In this document: positions 16,595 through 24,792 of the stretch, piece by piece
Numbering within the stretch: the stretch's first letter is position 1
Layout: every line of letters starts with the position of its first letter
NCBI GenBank assembly: GCA_036380435.1
Contig: DASVES010000307.1
Location: forward strand, 1-26,610
DNA: 26,610 nt
Source: DASQDT01 sp036380435
Lineage (GTDB): Bacteria; Acidobacteriota; Blastocatellia; Pyrinomonadales; Pyrinomonadaceae
Direction: 5' to 3'
Position numbers and translations under genes: made by a program
Notes under the pieces: model-generated
What the model was told of the DNA's origin: nothing
Seen by the model: the letters and a program-made list of their open reading frames with translations, nothing else
Databases searched by the model: none

Positions 16595-17419
16595 CTAAAC
16601 ACCGGCCGGCGACCCGCGGTCGAACTTATCAACCTCGCCCCAGTACCGAGGTTGAACCAGCAGCCGGCGCACCAGCGGGCGGAGACCGGGCACCTCAAGG
16701 TGCGAGTACCCGCCCACCAGTGCGGAGAAGACGGCCCGCCGCCGCAGGCGCAGCAGGCGGCGCACGAGGTCGGGCGCCAGCAGCGCCTGTACCCCGAGCA
16801 GTATCTGGTAGCGCCAAGCGCCGAGGTGACGCCGATACTGCTCGTAGAGGAGGGCCGTGTGTCTGCTGAAAGCCAGGTCGCGTTCCAGGTGGGCCTGCCT
16901 GTCGCCCCGCCACTGCTCGTAGCCTTCCGGCAACCCTCCGATGTTTAACCCCTCGCCGACCCGCCTGAAGACGGCGTAAAGCTCCTCGCGCTCGGCGGCC
17001 CTGAGCGGCCCGTAGAGCAGGCGGTGCGCGCGCTCCGAGTAGTCAACGAGCATGTAGAGCACGTCCCTAAACGCCCAGTCAGGAATCCTCTGCCCACGCT
17101 GGCTCTCGACCGCGCCGTGGATCGCGTTGATGCGCCCGAGCGTGCGCCGCGCCGTGTCCTCATCCGCGAACACGATCTCCTGCGCGTAGCGGACGGTCGA
17201 GAAGAGTCGCCCGACGGGGTCGTTCGGTATTCCGCCGGTGAAGAAGAGCCAATCGACCGCGCGGTTTAAGGCGAACTCGGCGGCCGAGCCGGCGAAGACG
17301 AGCAGGACCAGCTCGGGGTCGCCCCAGATGTTCCTGACGACCGAACCGGGCGCGACGAAATCGCGCGTCACCCGTGGGGCCGAAAGCCCGACAGCATCAG
17401 TGCCGACGGTGTGAGCCAC
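16595..17419 (-). CDS. Oxygenase MpaB family protein (DUF2236, haem b type)
   Basis: 274 residues, matching the DUF2236 family that includes latex-clearing protein Lcp and fungal MpaB. Seen in the sequence: the N-terminal 'P-G-S-V-x-R-x-I-W-G' segment, R71 and T75 (R-x-x-x-T in RLFSTVRY), and H101 (NAIHG). In Lcp the R-x-x-x-T pair and a His some 30 residues later lie at the haem, and the equivalent spacing here supports a haem-binding enzyme. The helix-rich remainder has no other domain. There is no signal peptide, so it is probably cytoplasmic. The start is GTG at 17419 and no strong ribosome binding site is seen, so a later start is possible. Substrate unknown; it need not cleave rubber. 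Confidence 0.8.
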   Translation of the reverse strand: MAHTVGTDAVGLSAPRVTRDFVAPGSVVRNIWGDPELVLLVFAGSAAEFALNRAVDWLFFTGGIPNDPVGRLFSTVRYAQEIVFADEDTARRTLGRINAIHGAVESQRGQRIPDWAFRDVLYMLVDYSERAHRLLYGPLRAAEREELYAVFRRVGEGLNIGGLPEGYEQWRGDRQAHLERDLAFSRHTALLYEQYRRHLGAWRYQILLGVQALLAPDLVRRLLRLRRRAVFSALVGGYSHLEVPGLRPLVRRLLVQPRYWGEVDKFDRGSPAGV

Positions 17420-17488
17420 TCTTTGAATTTGCCTTTTCCTTCTTCGTCGACAGAGAGGGAATAGTTAGCCGCAGGTAGTTCGAGCGTA

Positions 17489-18493
17489 CTAGCGAAAATA
17501 TGGAGCTACATTTCCTGCGATAGTTTTGATCTCTTTTGTCGAAAGTTTCAGTTGGCGAAACGCTTCCCAGGATTCGCGCGGCCGAAGGTTGTTTCCGAGT
17601 GCCGAATCTGAGCCGTAGAGTATCCGTTTGACACCGATTTGGCGAATCAATTTGACTAACAGTTCGGAGACTTCCGCCGAGTTTGTCGGATGGGCGTTTG
17701 TCGCCACATCAAACCAGAGCTTTCGTGTTCGAGAATCCTTTTTCGCAACCGCATCAGCCAGCACTTCAATGACAGAATGCGCCGGAGGGTCATCGTAACC
17801 CGGACCCGAGCTGGCAAGATGAGCGATCTGCACCGGAATATCGGGGGCGAAAGAAAGCAATTCCAGAAAAGCGCGTGCTTGTTCAGGCCCGTAAGGTCGC
17901 TTTTTGGAGATCGACGCTCTCATATGCACGATGATCGCCATGCGCTGAGAATTTGCCGCTTGAAAAACTTTCTTTAATTTTTCGAAATGCTCAGGGACTT
18001 CCGTCTGCACATCCGAACTGCCGAAATGCAGTTTGATACCGTGGCGGAGGTTCGCATCTTTAGCACAACGCGCAAGCTCATCGAGGGCATATTCTTTGAG
18101 CGGGTTGAAGCTGCAAAAGGCAATCAGCCTTTTGGGAAAGAGAGCGGCTTGGGCGGCATTCCAATCATTTTCCGCTTTGACCTTGGCGTATTCATCCGGC
18201 GGGTCCGAGCCGGGTCTTCCATATCCAAATGCTGTTGATAAAAGCACGGCTCGCCGGATTCCGGCTTGGTCCAGCAATCCGATGATATCTTGAGCCGTAA
18301 TCGTTTTTAAACCTGAGGGTTGAAAATCAACGCGAGCTTGACTGAACAAATGCTGGTGATGATCCGCCGCGGGAACGATTTGCTCGGGTTGAGCATTTGA
18401 TCGAGAGGACTGTCCGTTTTGGGCAATTGCTATGGCAGAGGCCAGGGCAATCAATGAAAAAGTCTGAAAAACTAAAAATAATCTTTTCACCAT
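17489..18493 (-). CDS. Exported metal-dependent amidohydrolase (amidohydrolase_2-like TIM barrel)
   Basis: 334 residues from the chosen start. The frame opens 20 codons earlier, but ATG 18493 follows an ideal GGAGG at 7-8 nt, and from there the protein starts with a clear signal peptide (MVKRLFLVFQ..., cleavage near residue 24). Metal-site motifs of the amidohydrolase superfamily are present in order: H46-Q-H48 in ADHHQH, Lys in GIKLHFG, His in IIVHM, His in VQIAHLASSG, and Asp in LYGSDS. This is the pattern of decarboxylase/lactonase-like members; the substrate is unknown. The gene is visibly more AT-rich than its neighbours and is followed on the other side of its promoter by an insertion sequence, which suggests horizontal transfer. 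It has no operon partner. Confidence 0.85.
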   Translation of the reverse strand: MVKRLFLVFQTFSLIALASAIAIAQNGQSSRSNAQPEQIVPAADHHQHLFSQARVDFQPSGLKTITAQDIIGLLDQAGIRRAVLLSTAFGYGRPGSDPPDEYAKVKAENDWNAAQAALFPKRLIAFCSFNPLKEYALDELARCAKDANLRHGIKLHFGSSDVQTEVPEHFEKLKKVFQAANSQRMAIIVHMRASISKKRPYGPEQARAFLELLSFAPDIPVQIAHLASSGPGYDDPPAHSVIEVLADAVAKKDSRTRKLWFDVATNAHPTNSAEVSELLVKLIRQIGVKRILYGSDSALGNNLRPRESWEAFRQLKLSTKEIKTIAGNVAPYFR

Positions 18494-18602
18494 AAAATAA
18501 CCTCCGGAATCGTTTACAACTAGAAAACACCGCGAGCGGATGGTGTGTGACAAAACTACTCGCTTTAAATCTAAAGTTCCGCAAACTGTTGTTTCATAAC
18601 TG

Positions 18603-18620
18603 AATCCGAGTCATGAGTTG
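18603..18620 (+). repeat. Left terminal inverted repeat of the IS
   Basis: 18 bases, exact inverse complement of 19536-19553. Three of the next bases inward also agree after one mismatch. Confidence 0.85.
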
Positions 18621-18700
18621 AAAAAGAGAGGCCGTCGTCCTTGAGACGGTGTGTAGAATGAAGTTGCGAAACGACTTCTACCACCAAAGGACGACGACCT

Positions 18701-19532
18701 ATGGCCGAGAGCATAGAGCATCAGATGACGGAAATCTACTGCTTCGTTGACGATTACCTTGTGGCTCATCCGGCGCTCTTGCGCTGGCGGCGTTCGCCCC
18801 ATGCTTGCCCGCGCTTCACCGACTCGGAAGTTATCACTATCGCTCTGTTGCAAGGCCCGCTGGGCGTCGCCTCGTTGAAGAAGGCTTATCGGATGGTGGC
18901 GAAGAACTGGGGGGCGGCTTTCCCTGCCTTGCCGACCTACACACAGTGGATGCATCGTCTCCATCAACTCACCAGGCAGGTCGGGGCACTGCTTGAGGCC
19001 ACCTGCGGCCACGACGCGGCGCAGGCTCGCCTCTACCTGATGGACTCCAAACCCATCCCGCTGTGCCACGTCTTGCGACACGGGCGCGTGCGCCTTCTGC
19101 GCGAGGACGGCGCACGCTTCGGGAAAACCAGTAAGGGCTGGTTCTTCGGCTTCAAACTCCACGCCGTGCGCCATATCGCGGGCCGCGTGATGAACATCAT
19201 CCTGACGCCGGCGAACTGGGACGACCGCGACCCGGCGCCGGCGCTCTCGGAAGGCACCGACGGCGGCATTGCCATTGCTGACTTGGGCTATCGCGGCCCG
19301 AAGTGCGCCGCGAGTCTGGAAGGGGCCGAGGGGCTTCTGATCACGCGGGCCGACGCTCCAGAGCGCAAGTTCCTGCTCTCAAGTCAGGCAAGGCGTCGAG
19401 ACGATGTTCAGTCAGTGGTGGCATCAGTTCATTGATCGCGTCTTCAGCCGCTCGTGGAACGGGTTGTGGAATACGCTCAAGCTCAAGGTGCTGCATTACA
19501 ACTTGGTTCATGCTGGCGTCGTCTCAGCCTGA
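18701..19532 (+). pseudogene. IS982-family transposase, frameshifted
   Basis: ATG 18701 opens a frame of 244 codons that ends at 19435. The N-terminal part matches IS982 transposases: D115 in LYLMDSKPIPLC, the WFFGFKLH segment, and D194 in IADLGYRG are the first two catalytic Asp residues. Near 19380-19395 the family reading continues one frame over as VRQGVETMFSQ... and runs to a stop at 19530-19532 (…LVHAGVVSA). The catalytic Glu of 'ETMFSQ' lies after this shift, so the product of the uninterrupted frame lacks the third catalytic residue. No slippery A-tract is present at the junction, so programmed frameshifting is unlikely; a one-base mutation or a sequencing error explains it. Confidence 0.8.
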
Positions 19533-19535
19533 TTC

Positions 19536-19553
19536 CAACTCATGACTCGGATT
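19536..19553 (-). repeat. Right terminal inverted repeat of the IS
   Basis: CAACTCATGACTCGGATT, exact inverse complement of the left end. It starts 3 nt after the stop codon of the transposase C-terminal frame. Confidence 0.85.
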
Positions 19554-19703
19554 GTGTTAGCCGCGCCTGTACGTGCTGAAAACCAAGCGGGGGTGCGCAT
19601 GACTGACTCTGGAATCGCCCACCCTCCATACCTCCACACGTTTGTCGCCTTCGACATACTCCATTAAAGCCGGCGAGCGCATGACAGCCCTCTTACACGC
19701 TTA

Positions 19704-20561
19704 TCACCGCGCGATAAGGTGACCGGCGGCGACAGCCAGCACTGTCATCACTCCATAGCCGAGTTCGCGTATCCCGATCTGCTTGGCGCTCGCGAGTTGT
19801 GGGTTTCGGGACAGGCCGATCACGGCGCGCAGAAACAGAACTGATAGTGCCGCCACCGCGAGAATGGGAAGGAGCCTCATGAATACAAGCGCGGCGACGG
19901 CCATCAGGGCGCAAACGTGCGCGATGATCACGGGAGACCGGCCGGGGGTTTCGCCGCGCTTGAGACTCAGGCGTGCGCGGACGTACAGGATCGTCGGGAC
20001 GACGCGCGCCGCCAGAACCGCCCACAGCCCCGCGGCCGCAGGGAGCGACCAGCCATCGGCCAGCGCGATGCTCGCCGAGACAGCGGCCAGGCCGAGCGAC
20101 CCGGCAACCTCCGGCGCGAGCGCGCGACTCCGGCCCGTCGCGTCGAACTTGAGTTGTACCGCCGCGAAGGGCGCTGCCAGTAGCAGGGGGAGGAAAAATT
20201 GATGGCTGACGGCGCTCACCGATGCGGCCAGCAGTCCCGCCACCGCGACGGCGGCGTAGAGCAGTGTGAAGCGTTCGGCGACCGCCGTGCGCGGGAAGCG
20301 TCGCCCGCGACGGCGATCTCCCGCCACGATCTTGAAGGGGTGGCGCGCGAGAAACGCACCCATCGTGGCGACGGCGATGAAGAGTCCCGGAACCGACGGC
20401 GCGACCAGAAGCCCGAGCACGACCGGCTCAAGCATAAGCCCCCACCCGCCGTGCTCCGTCGGCAGTGCGACGGTGCGGACACGGACGCGCGCCTGCGCCG
20501 CGCCGTTCTTGCCCGTAATGTTCTTTGGGGGTTGCCCCTCGAATAAAATCGTCCGACTCAT
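19704..20561 (-). CDS. YwiC-like multi-spanning membrane protein
   Basis: 285 residues. It has the family signature 'P-T-E-H-G-G-W-G' at 34-41 and then about eight hydrophobic segments to the end, with a basic loop in the middle. The family is named after B. subtilis YwiC, which lies by the fnr and nitrate-reductase genes; its function is not established. Its place at the end of a nitrate transporter/reductase cluster repeats that association and supports a link with nitrogen-oxide or anaerobic metabolism. The first 30 residues are poorly conserved-looking, so the start could be slightly downstream. Only a weak GGGAAG site precedes ATG 20561. It lies 34 nt downstream of the porin gene, probably in the same transcript. 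Confidence 0.8.
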   Translation of the reverse strand: MSRTILFEGQPPKNITGKNGAAQARVRVRTVALPTEHGGWGLMLEPVVLGLLVAPSVPGLFIAVATMGAFLARHPFKIVAGDRRRGRRFPRTAVAERFTLLYAAVAVAGLLAASVSAVSHQFFLPLLLAAPFAAVQLKFDATGRSRALAPEVAGSLGLAAVSASIALADGWSLPAAAGLWAVLAARVVPTILYVRARLSLKRGETPGRSPVIIAHVCALMAVAALVFMRLLPILAVAALSVLFLRAVIGLSRNPQLASAKQIGIRELGYGVMTVLAVAAGHLIAR

Positions 20562-20595
20562 CTTGTTCTTCCCGACTTGAAAAACCGTATGCCGC

Positions 20596-22188
20596 CTAAA
20601 ACCGTTTAGAAAGCTCAGCGTAGAAAAACCTCGCCGCGGGGTTGGCGCCGCCCGCCGGGTGGATGGATGACTGCACGGCGCCGCCGCGCACGCCGGCGCC
20701 GTAGAGGGTGAGCGTCGTGGTGGGCGTGACCGTCACGTCGGCGCTTAAGTCGAACAGCGTGCCCAGACTTTTGCGCCCGCCGCTCGAACGGCCGACGTAG
20801 CCGAAGCTGGACTCCTGGAACGCGCCGCCGCCGACGTACCAGAGGTCTTTGCGGTTGCTGAGTCTGAGGTGATGCACTTCGGCGCGCAGCGCGAGGCGGG
20901 CGTGCGGCCTGAGCTTCAGTTGGGCGTACACGTCCTCGTTGTTCATCATGTTGTAGAAAGGGAAGCGCGCGTACCACCTCGGCGTCGGCATGACTTGGAA
21001 GAAGGTCGTGTGACGAGCGTCCGTCGGGTCGCCGTCGCCGGTCGAGCGGGAGTAGCCCGCGCGCAGCCACGGCCTCATGCGCGCGGCAAACTTAGCCGCG
21101 GGCTGCAAGCCGCCCTCGAGGACGAGCGCGCCCGCACGATGTCCCTGATTGCCCCAGCGGCCGAACTGGCCGACGCCCCACGCGAGCAAGTCCACAGTGC
21201 CGCGCGCGGTCTTGACGGCGGCGACGTAGTTACCGCCGACGGTCGTCAGGCGAATGTTCTCCGCGTCGGCGCGGCGGAGCGCGGGCGCGCGGTTGTCGGT
21301 CTTGAGCGCCCCGCGCCCGTCGTGATAGTGCAGGGCCAGCACGCGCAACTCGCTCGTGACCCGCTCGCCCGCGAGAGGCTTGGTGTACGCGCCGTACCAG
21401 AAGTCCACGTCCAGTTCCTTCACGGCGCGGAGCTGGAAGACACCCTCGGTGGGGCGTCCGCCGACGAAGGTGAAGTTTCCCGACTTGGTGTTGCGCACGT
21501 ACTGGACGGCGTCGAAGCTGCGGCCCACGTGCGAGAAGCCGAAGTGGCCGATGAGGCGGTGGGCGACGTGGTCGCGCTTGAGCGCCGCGAGCGTCGCGTC
21601 CGACGGCGTCGTCTCCATGCCGTCAACGAACTCGAAGCGCCCAACGCGCAAGGAACTCGCCTTGTCGCCGAACAACCCCTTGACGCGCACGAATGCTTGC
21701 TTGAGCACGGCGCTCGCATCCTGTCTGCCGTTGGCCGCGAAGTATGAGCCGCCGAGGCCTAACTGTCCCTGCGGCGCGGGCGCGACCGAGCGCTCGGGCA
21801 CGTTCATCAGGACGGGGAATTCGCCCTCGACCAGCCAGTCGAACTTCTCCTTCTGCTGACCGACGCTCAGGCGGAGCACCGCGGCCCCGAAGGTGTACTC
21901 GTCCTCGTAGCCCGGCGTCTTGAACCAGCCGTAGTTCTCGACGCGCAGGCGCAAGGAACCCGAAAGGTTCACGCCGCCGATCTTGAGTTGCTTCGGCGCT
22001 GGCGGGGCGGCGGCGGGCTTCGATGTCGTCGCTGACGGCGGCGCGAGCGTCCGTGTCTTCTCGTCGCCGGAAGCGTTCATTTTATTGTCGGCGAGCGCCG
22101 GCTCCTGCGCGCGGGCCGACTGAATCCCGGGCGCGGCGCAGAGCAAGAGCAGCGCGCAGAAAAACGTCCTGAGCTTTGGCGAGTTCAT
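20596..22188 (-). CDS. Outer-membrane beta-barrel porin, alginate-export (AlgE)-like
   Basis: 530 residues. Signal peptide about 1-27 ending Ala-Arg-Ala, then a low-complexity Ala/Pro/Thr/Ser linker (about 40-66). A long series of alternating, aromatic-rich strands follows, typical of an outer-membrane barrel, ending in a terminal Phe (KRF), the usual insertion signal. The strand pattern and segments such as 'LSGSLRLRVENYGWF' and 'QAFVRVKG...LRVGRFEF' fit the alginate-export domain family, whose members carry small anions or sugars. It starts 4 nt after the nitrate transporter's stop codon with no ribosome binding site of its own, so it is probably translationally coupled. This makes it a plausible outer-membrane channel for nitrate, as an inference. 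The family includes many uncharacterised proteins. Confidence 0.75.
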   Translation of the reverse strand: MNSPKLRTFFCALLLLCAAPGIQSARAQEPALADNKMNASGDEKTRTLAPPSATTSKPAAAPPAPKQLKIGGVNLSGSLRLRVENYGWFKTPGYEDEYTFGAAVLRLSVGQQKEKFDWLVEGEFPVLMNVPERSVAPAPQGQLGLGGSYFAANGRQDASAVLKQAFVRVKGLFGDKASSLRVGRFEFVDGMETTPSDATLAALKRDHVAHRLIGHFGFSHVGRSFDAVQYVRNTKSGNFTFVGGRPTEGVFQLRAVKELDVDFWYGAYTKPLAGERVTSELRVLALHYHDGRGALKTDNRAPALRRADAENIRLTTVGGNYVAAVKTARGTVDLLAWGVGQFGRWGNQGHRAGALVLEGGLQPAAKFAARMRPWLRAGYSRSTGDGDPTDARHTTFFQVMPTPRWYARFPFYNMMNNEDVYAQLKLRPHARLALRAEVHHLRLSNRKDLWYVGGGAFQESSFGYVGRSSGGRKSLGTLFDLSADVTVTPTTTLTLYGAGVRGGAVQSSIHPAGGANPAARFFYAELSKRF

Positions 22189-22192
22189 GCGT

Positions 22193-23419
22193 TCAGGCGC
22201 CCCTCATGTTCATGGCGCGGGCGCTCAAAGACGGGGTCTCTTCCTTCCTCGTGCCGTTGCGTGGCTTGAGGAAGACGAAGTAGTTGACGGCGAGGCAGAG
22301 GAGCGCGAAGGCCGCGAGCAGGATGAAGCCGGGCCAGTAGACGCCGAACGAGTCGCGGATGACGCCGAGGACGAGCGGCGGGAAGAAACCGCCCAGGCCG
22401 CCGAACGCGCCGACGAGGCCCGTCACCGTGCCTGTCTCCTTCGGGAAGTGCTGGGGCACGAGTTTGAAGACCGCCCCGTTACCAAGACCCAGAGCGGCGG
22501 CCGCGCCGAGCGCGCCGACGGAGAAGGTGACGAACCACGGGCAGCCCATCATCGCCCCGAAAAAGGCCACCAGCGCGAACACGCCGAGGAGGACGCGCGC
22601 GCCGCCGAAGCGGTCGGCGAGCAGTCCGCCGACGGGCCGCAACAGGGTCGCCAGCAGGACGAATCCGGCCGTGCGCGCGCCCGCGTCGGTCGGCGTCAGC
22701 CCGTACTGGTCGCGCAGCAATGTAGGCAGGTAAATCGAGAACGCGACGAAGCCTCCGAAGGTCACGAAGTAGAAGAGCGACAGCACCCACGCCAGCGGCG
22801 AGCGGCGCAGCACGTTCAAGTTTTCCGCGAGCGTCTTCGGCTTCGTCGTGACGGCCGCGTCGCGCGCGAACAGGTAGAAGACCACGCCCCAGACGAGCGC
22901 GGCGGCGGCGAAGATGTAGAAGACCGTGCGCCAGTCGCCGAGCGCGAGCGCGAGCACCGGCGCGCCGAAGACGGCGATTGACTGCCCGATGTTGCCCATG
23001 CCGAAGACGCCGAGCGCCGCCCCCTGCTTTTCGGGTGCGAACCACTTCGACGTGAAGCCGACGCCCACCGAAAAGGTCGTCCCCGCCATCCCCAGGAAGA
23101 GGCCGAGGAGGAGCAGTTGCGCGTAGCTCGTCGAGAAGGCGATGCCTACGGCCGGGAGCGCCGAGAGCACGAGCAGGGCGGCGAACACGCGCCGGCCGCC
23201 GAAGCGGTCGGCCAGCATCCCCGCCGGCAGACGGCCCAGCGAGCCGAGCAGCACGGGGACGGCGATCATCAGGCTCTTGGCCTTCGCCGACAGGTCGTAC
23301 ATCTGCGTGAACGTCGGCGCGAGCGCGGCGACCAGCCCCCAGACGGCGAAGGAGACGGCGAAGGCCGTCGTCGAAAGGAAGAGGGCGCGCGCCGCGCCCG
23401 GCTTGAACGTCTCACTCAT
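22193..23419 (-). CDS. Nitrate/nitrite MFS transporter (NarK/NasA type)
   Basis: 408 residues from ATG 23419. An in-frame TTG one codon earlier (23422) is the alternative, and GGAG lies 9 nt before the ATG. About 12 hydrophobic segments are present. Nitrate-porter features: R63 in the segment LGSLGRLPAG and R261 in LLRPVGG, at places matching the two nitrate-binding arginines of E. coli NarK, and the nitrate signature GLVGAFGGLGGFFPP near 334-348. MFS motif A (GMLADRFGGRRV) is also intact. The single-barrel length is typical of assimilatory and NarK1/2-like members, and proton symport or antiport cannot be told apart. The neighbouring molybdenum oxidoreductase and porin support nitrate import. 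The region upstream (23420-23607) holds the likely promoter, but no boxes could be assigned. Confidence 0.88.
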   Translation of the reverse strand: MSETFKPGAARALFLSTTAFAVSFAVWGLVAALAPTFTQMYDLSAKAKSLMIAVPVLLGSLGRLPAGMLADRFGGRRVFAALLVLSALPAVGIAFSTSYAQLLLLGLFLGMAGTTFSVGVGFTSKWFAPEKQGAALGVFGMGNIGQSIAVFGAPVLALALGDWRTVFYIFAAAALVWGVVFYLFARDAAVTTKPKTLAENLNVLRRSPLAWVLSLFYFVTFGGFVAFSIYLPTLLRDQYGLTPTDAGARTAGFVLLATLLRPVGGLLADRFGGARVLLGVFALVAFFGAMMGCPWFVTFSVGALGAAAALGLGNGAVFKLVPQHFPKETGTVTGLVGAFGGLGGFFPPLVLGVIRDSFGVYWPGFILLAAFALLCLAVNYFVFLKPRNGTRKEETPSLSARAMNMRGA

Positions 23420-23607
23420 CAATCATTACTCCACGAGATGAAAAAATAACTCAAAGACGAAAGATAACAACTCGCGCGGGCAGAGCCGCCCTGCTGTCTA
23501 ATGGCAACGGGCGTGCCTTGCGAAAGCATTGAAATAAGGGGGAAATTGGACAGCTGGGTGAGTATTTCTACGCGCGCAGGGCTGATAACCGGGGAATTTT
23601 CCGACTC

Positions 23608-23811
23608 TTAGTCTTCGCCGCGTGCCTCTTCGTCGCAGCGTTTACAGTCGAGTTCGAGGCCGAGGCGTGAGGCGCGGCCTTCCTCGGTGAGCACCCACGG
23701 GCGGCTCGTGAGCGGCGGGTCGTGGCGCACGTGCTGGGGATGGCCGCACTCAAGCTCGGCGCGCCAGTGCCCCTCGTCGTCCGTGTGGAATCCTGCGATG
23801 CGTCGTTTCAT
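23608..23811 (-). CDS. DUF3565 family small protein
   Basis: 67 residues. The sequence matches the family's short pattern of 'GFH-x-D-x-x-G-H-W-x-A-E-L-x-C-G-H-x-Q-H-V-R-H-x-P-P' and 'RPWVLTEEGR...LDCKRCDE'. Conserved Cys and His residues (C22, H24, H27, H30, C56, C59) could bind a metal, perhaps zinc; that is an inference. Function is not known. It is 25 nt after the small membrane protein gene and upstream of the transporter gene in the same direction, as part of the nitrate cluster. ATG 23811 has no good ribosome binding site, but the N-terminus fits the family. Confidence 0.8.
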   Translation of the reverse strand: MKRRIAGFHTDDEGHWRAELECGHPQHVRHDPPLTSRPWVLTEEGRASRLGLELDCKRCDEEARGED

Positions 23812-23836
23812 CCCGGTGGCGCGGCCGTCGCGCGGC

Positions 23837-24136
23837 TCACTTACGCTGCGGCGCGCTCTCGCGGACGTAGCCGGTGCTCGTGTAGCGCCGGGAGACGGGG
23901 CGCCACCACAGCACTATCGAGAGCGCGATCAGCCAGCAGACGCCCGAGGCGACGACGAGCGGGACGAGTAGAGAGTAGTGGCGCGCCAGCGCCGCCTCGA
24001 CCGCCGCCGAGAGAATCCAGAGCTGCGCGACGTTAATCATCACGAGCAGGATGAGACGCGCCTGAAACACCGCGGCGTGCCCCCGGCCCGCGCCGCGCCG
24101 ACTCACCTGCACCTGTGTCGCCCTCTCAGATGGCAT
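23837..24136 (-). CDS. Small two-helix membrane protein, possibly DUF6755-like
   Basis: 99 residues with two hydrophobic segments (about 27-47 and 55-78) between a basic N-terminal tail and a basic C-terminal tail. No catalytic motif is visible. The start overlaps the Rieske gene's stop by 11 nt, showing tight coupling, so it may anchor or assist the Rieske protein or the reductase complex. The pattern loosely recalls the DUF6755 family, but I am not sure of that. Its place between a Rieske protein and a DUF3565 gene is the main evidence that it is a real gene. A haem-binding role is not supported, because no paired membrane His residues are seen. Confidence 0.65.
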   Translation of the reverse strand: MPSERATQVQVSRRGAGRGHAAVFQARLILLVMINVAQLWILSAAVEAALARHYSLLVPLVVASGVCWLIALSIVLWWRPVSRRYTSTGYVRESAPQRK

Positions 24137-24740
24137 GTTCGCCGCCCCCCGGCACTCGGCCCGTCGCCCACACCTCGCCGCCGTCGCGCACCTCCAACTC
24201 GATCCGGTCGAGCGGGCGTGGCGGCGGGCCGTAGAGAACGTTCCCGGTCTTGATGTCGAACGCGCCCTCGTGGCAGGGGCACTCGAAGCGAGCGTGCGCG
24301 CGCTCGTAGTAGACCGGGCAGGCGAGGTGCGTGCACTTTTGCCCGTAGGCGTGGTACTGCCCTTCCGCGTCCCGGACGAGAATCGCCGTGTCCTTCTCGG
24401 ATGGGTAGAGGAAATTCATCGCCGAGCCGGGCGCGAGACTTTCGGCGCCCTCGACGCGCGACGGGGCGAAGGACACGGACGCGCGCGCGTCGAGCGCGGC
24501 TTTGGCGGCGAACCCGGCGGCGCTGACGAAGAGCGCCGTCGAGGTCAGGGCGAGGAAGTTGCAGAACTCGCGCCGCGTCACCTGCGCCTCTTCGCCTCGC
24601 CCGTAGGGGAAGTCGTGCTGGGAGCGGGCCGTCGCCTCGCGCACGTCGCGCTCGTCGGAGACGCCGCCCCCGTCGTCAGTCATCACGCGCTTTATCGTCT
24701 CGTTAAGATTCTTCATGTCCGTCTTCAAGCTGTTAGCCAT
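24126..24740 (-). CDS. Rieske [2Fe-2S] protein with Tat-type signal
   Basis: 204 residues from the first ATG. The cluster motif is complete: C136-T-H138 and C154-P-C-H157, the pair-of-Cys/pair-of-His pattern. The N-terminus has T-R-R-E-F at 55-59 and a hydrophobic stretch (about 61-80), a twin-arginine signal or anchor. The Rieske domain would then lie outside the cytoplasm, held by an uncleaved helix. The first eight residues (MANSLKTD) come from a heptamer repeat, so ATG 24716 (M9), preceded by a GAAGACGG stretch, is an attractive alternative start. Lying downstream of the ferredoxin and molybdopterin genes, it probably passes electrons from the quinone or cytochrome chain to the reductase complex. 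A classical bc1 partner is absent here. Confidence 0.85.
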   Translation of the reverse strand: MANSLKTDMKNLNETIKRVMTDDGGGVSDERDVREATARSQHDFPYGRGEEAQVTRREFCNFLALTSTALFVSAAGFAAKAALDARASVSFAPSRVEGAESLAPGSAMNFLYPSEKDTAILVRDAEGQYHAYGQKCTHLACPVYYERAHARFECPCHEGAFDIKTGNVLYGPPPRPLDRIELEVRDGGEVWATGRVPGGGEHAI

Positions 24741-24787
24741 TAGCCGAAGACAAAAAAGCTGACCGCTAACAGCTAATAGCTAACAGC
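24729..24787. repeat. Heptamer array and stem-loop between ferredoxin and Rieske genes
   Basis: GCTGTTAGCCATTAGC (24729-24744) pairs with GCTAATAGCTAACAGC (24772-24787) at 15 of 16 positions over a 27-nt loop. The right arm is a 7-bp tandem array, CTAACAG-CTAATAG-CTAACAG (24766-24786). The left arm overlaps the start of the Rieske frame. It may act as an attenuator or processing site between the two genes. Confidence 0.7.
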
Positions 24788-24792
24788 TCCCC

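Larger units (their letters stand above)
18603..19553 (+). mobile_element. IS982-type insertion sequence, 951 bp, probably inactive
   Basis: A transposase gene is bounded by perfect 18-bp inverted repeats (AATCCGAGTCATGAGTTG at 18603-18620; its complement at 19536-19553). Length and single transposase fit IS982 (about 1 kb). No target duplication was recognised at the flanks (...CATAACTG on the left, GTGTTAGC... on the right), so the exact ends could differ by a base or two. It sits upstream of the amidohydrolase gene, 110 nt from its start codon. The transposase frame is broken, so the copy is unlikely to move by itself. Confidence 0.8.

Noticed and set aside
19380..19395. Programmed frameshift in the IS982 transposase
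   Set aside because: No A-tract or slippery heptamer is at the junction, and other IS982 transposases are read in one frame as far as I know.
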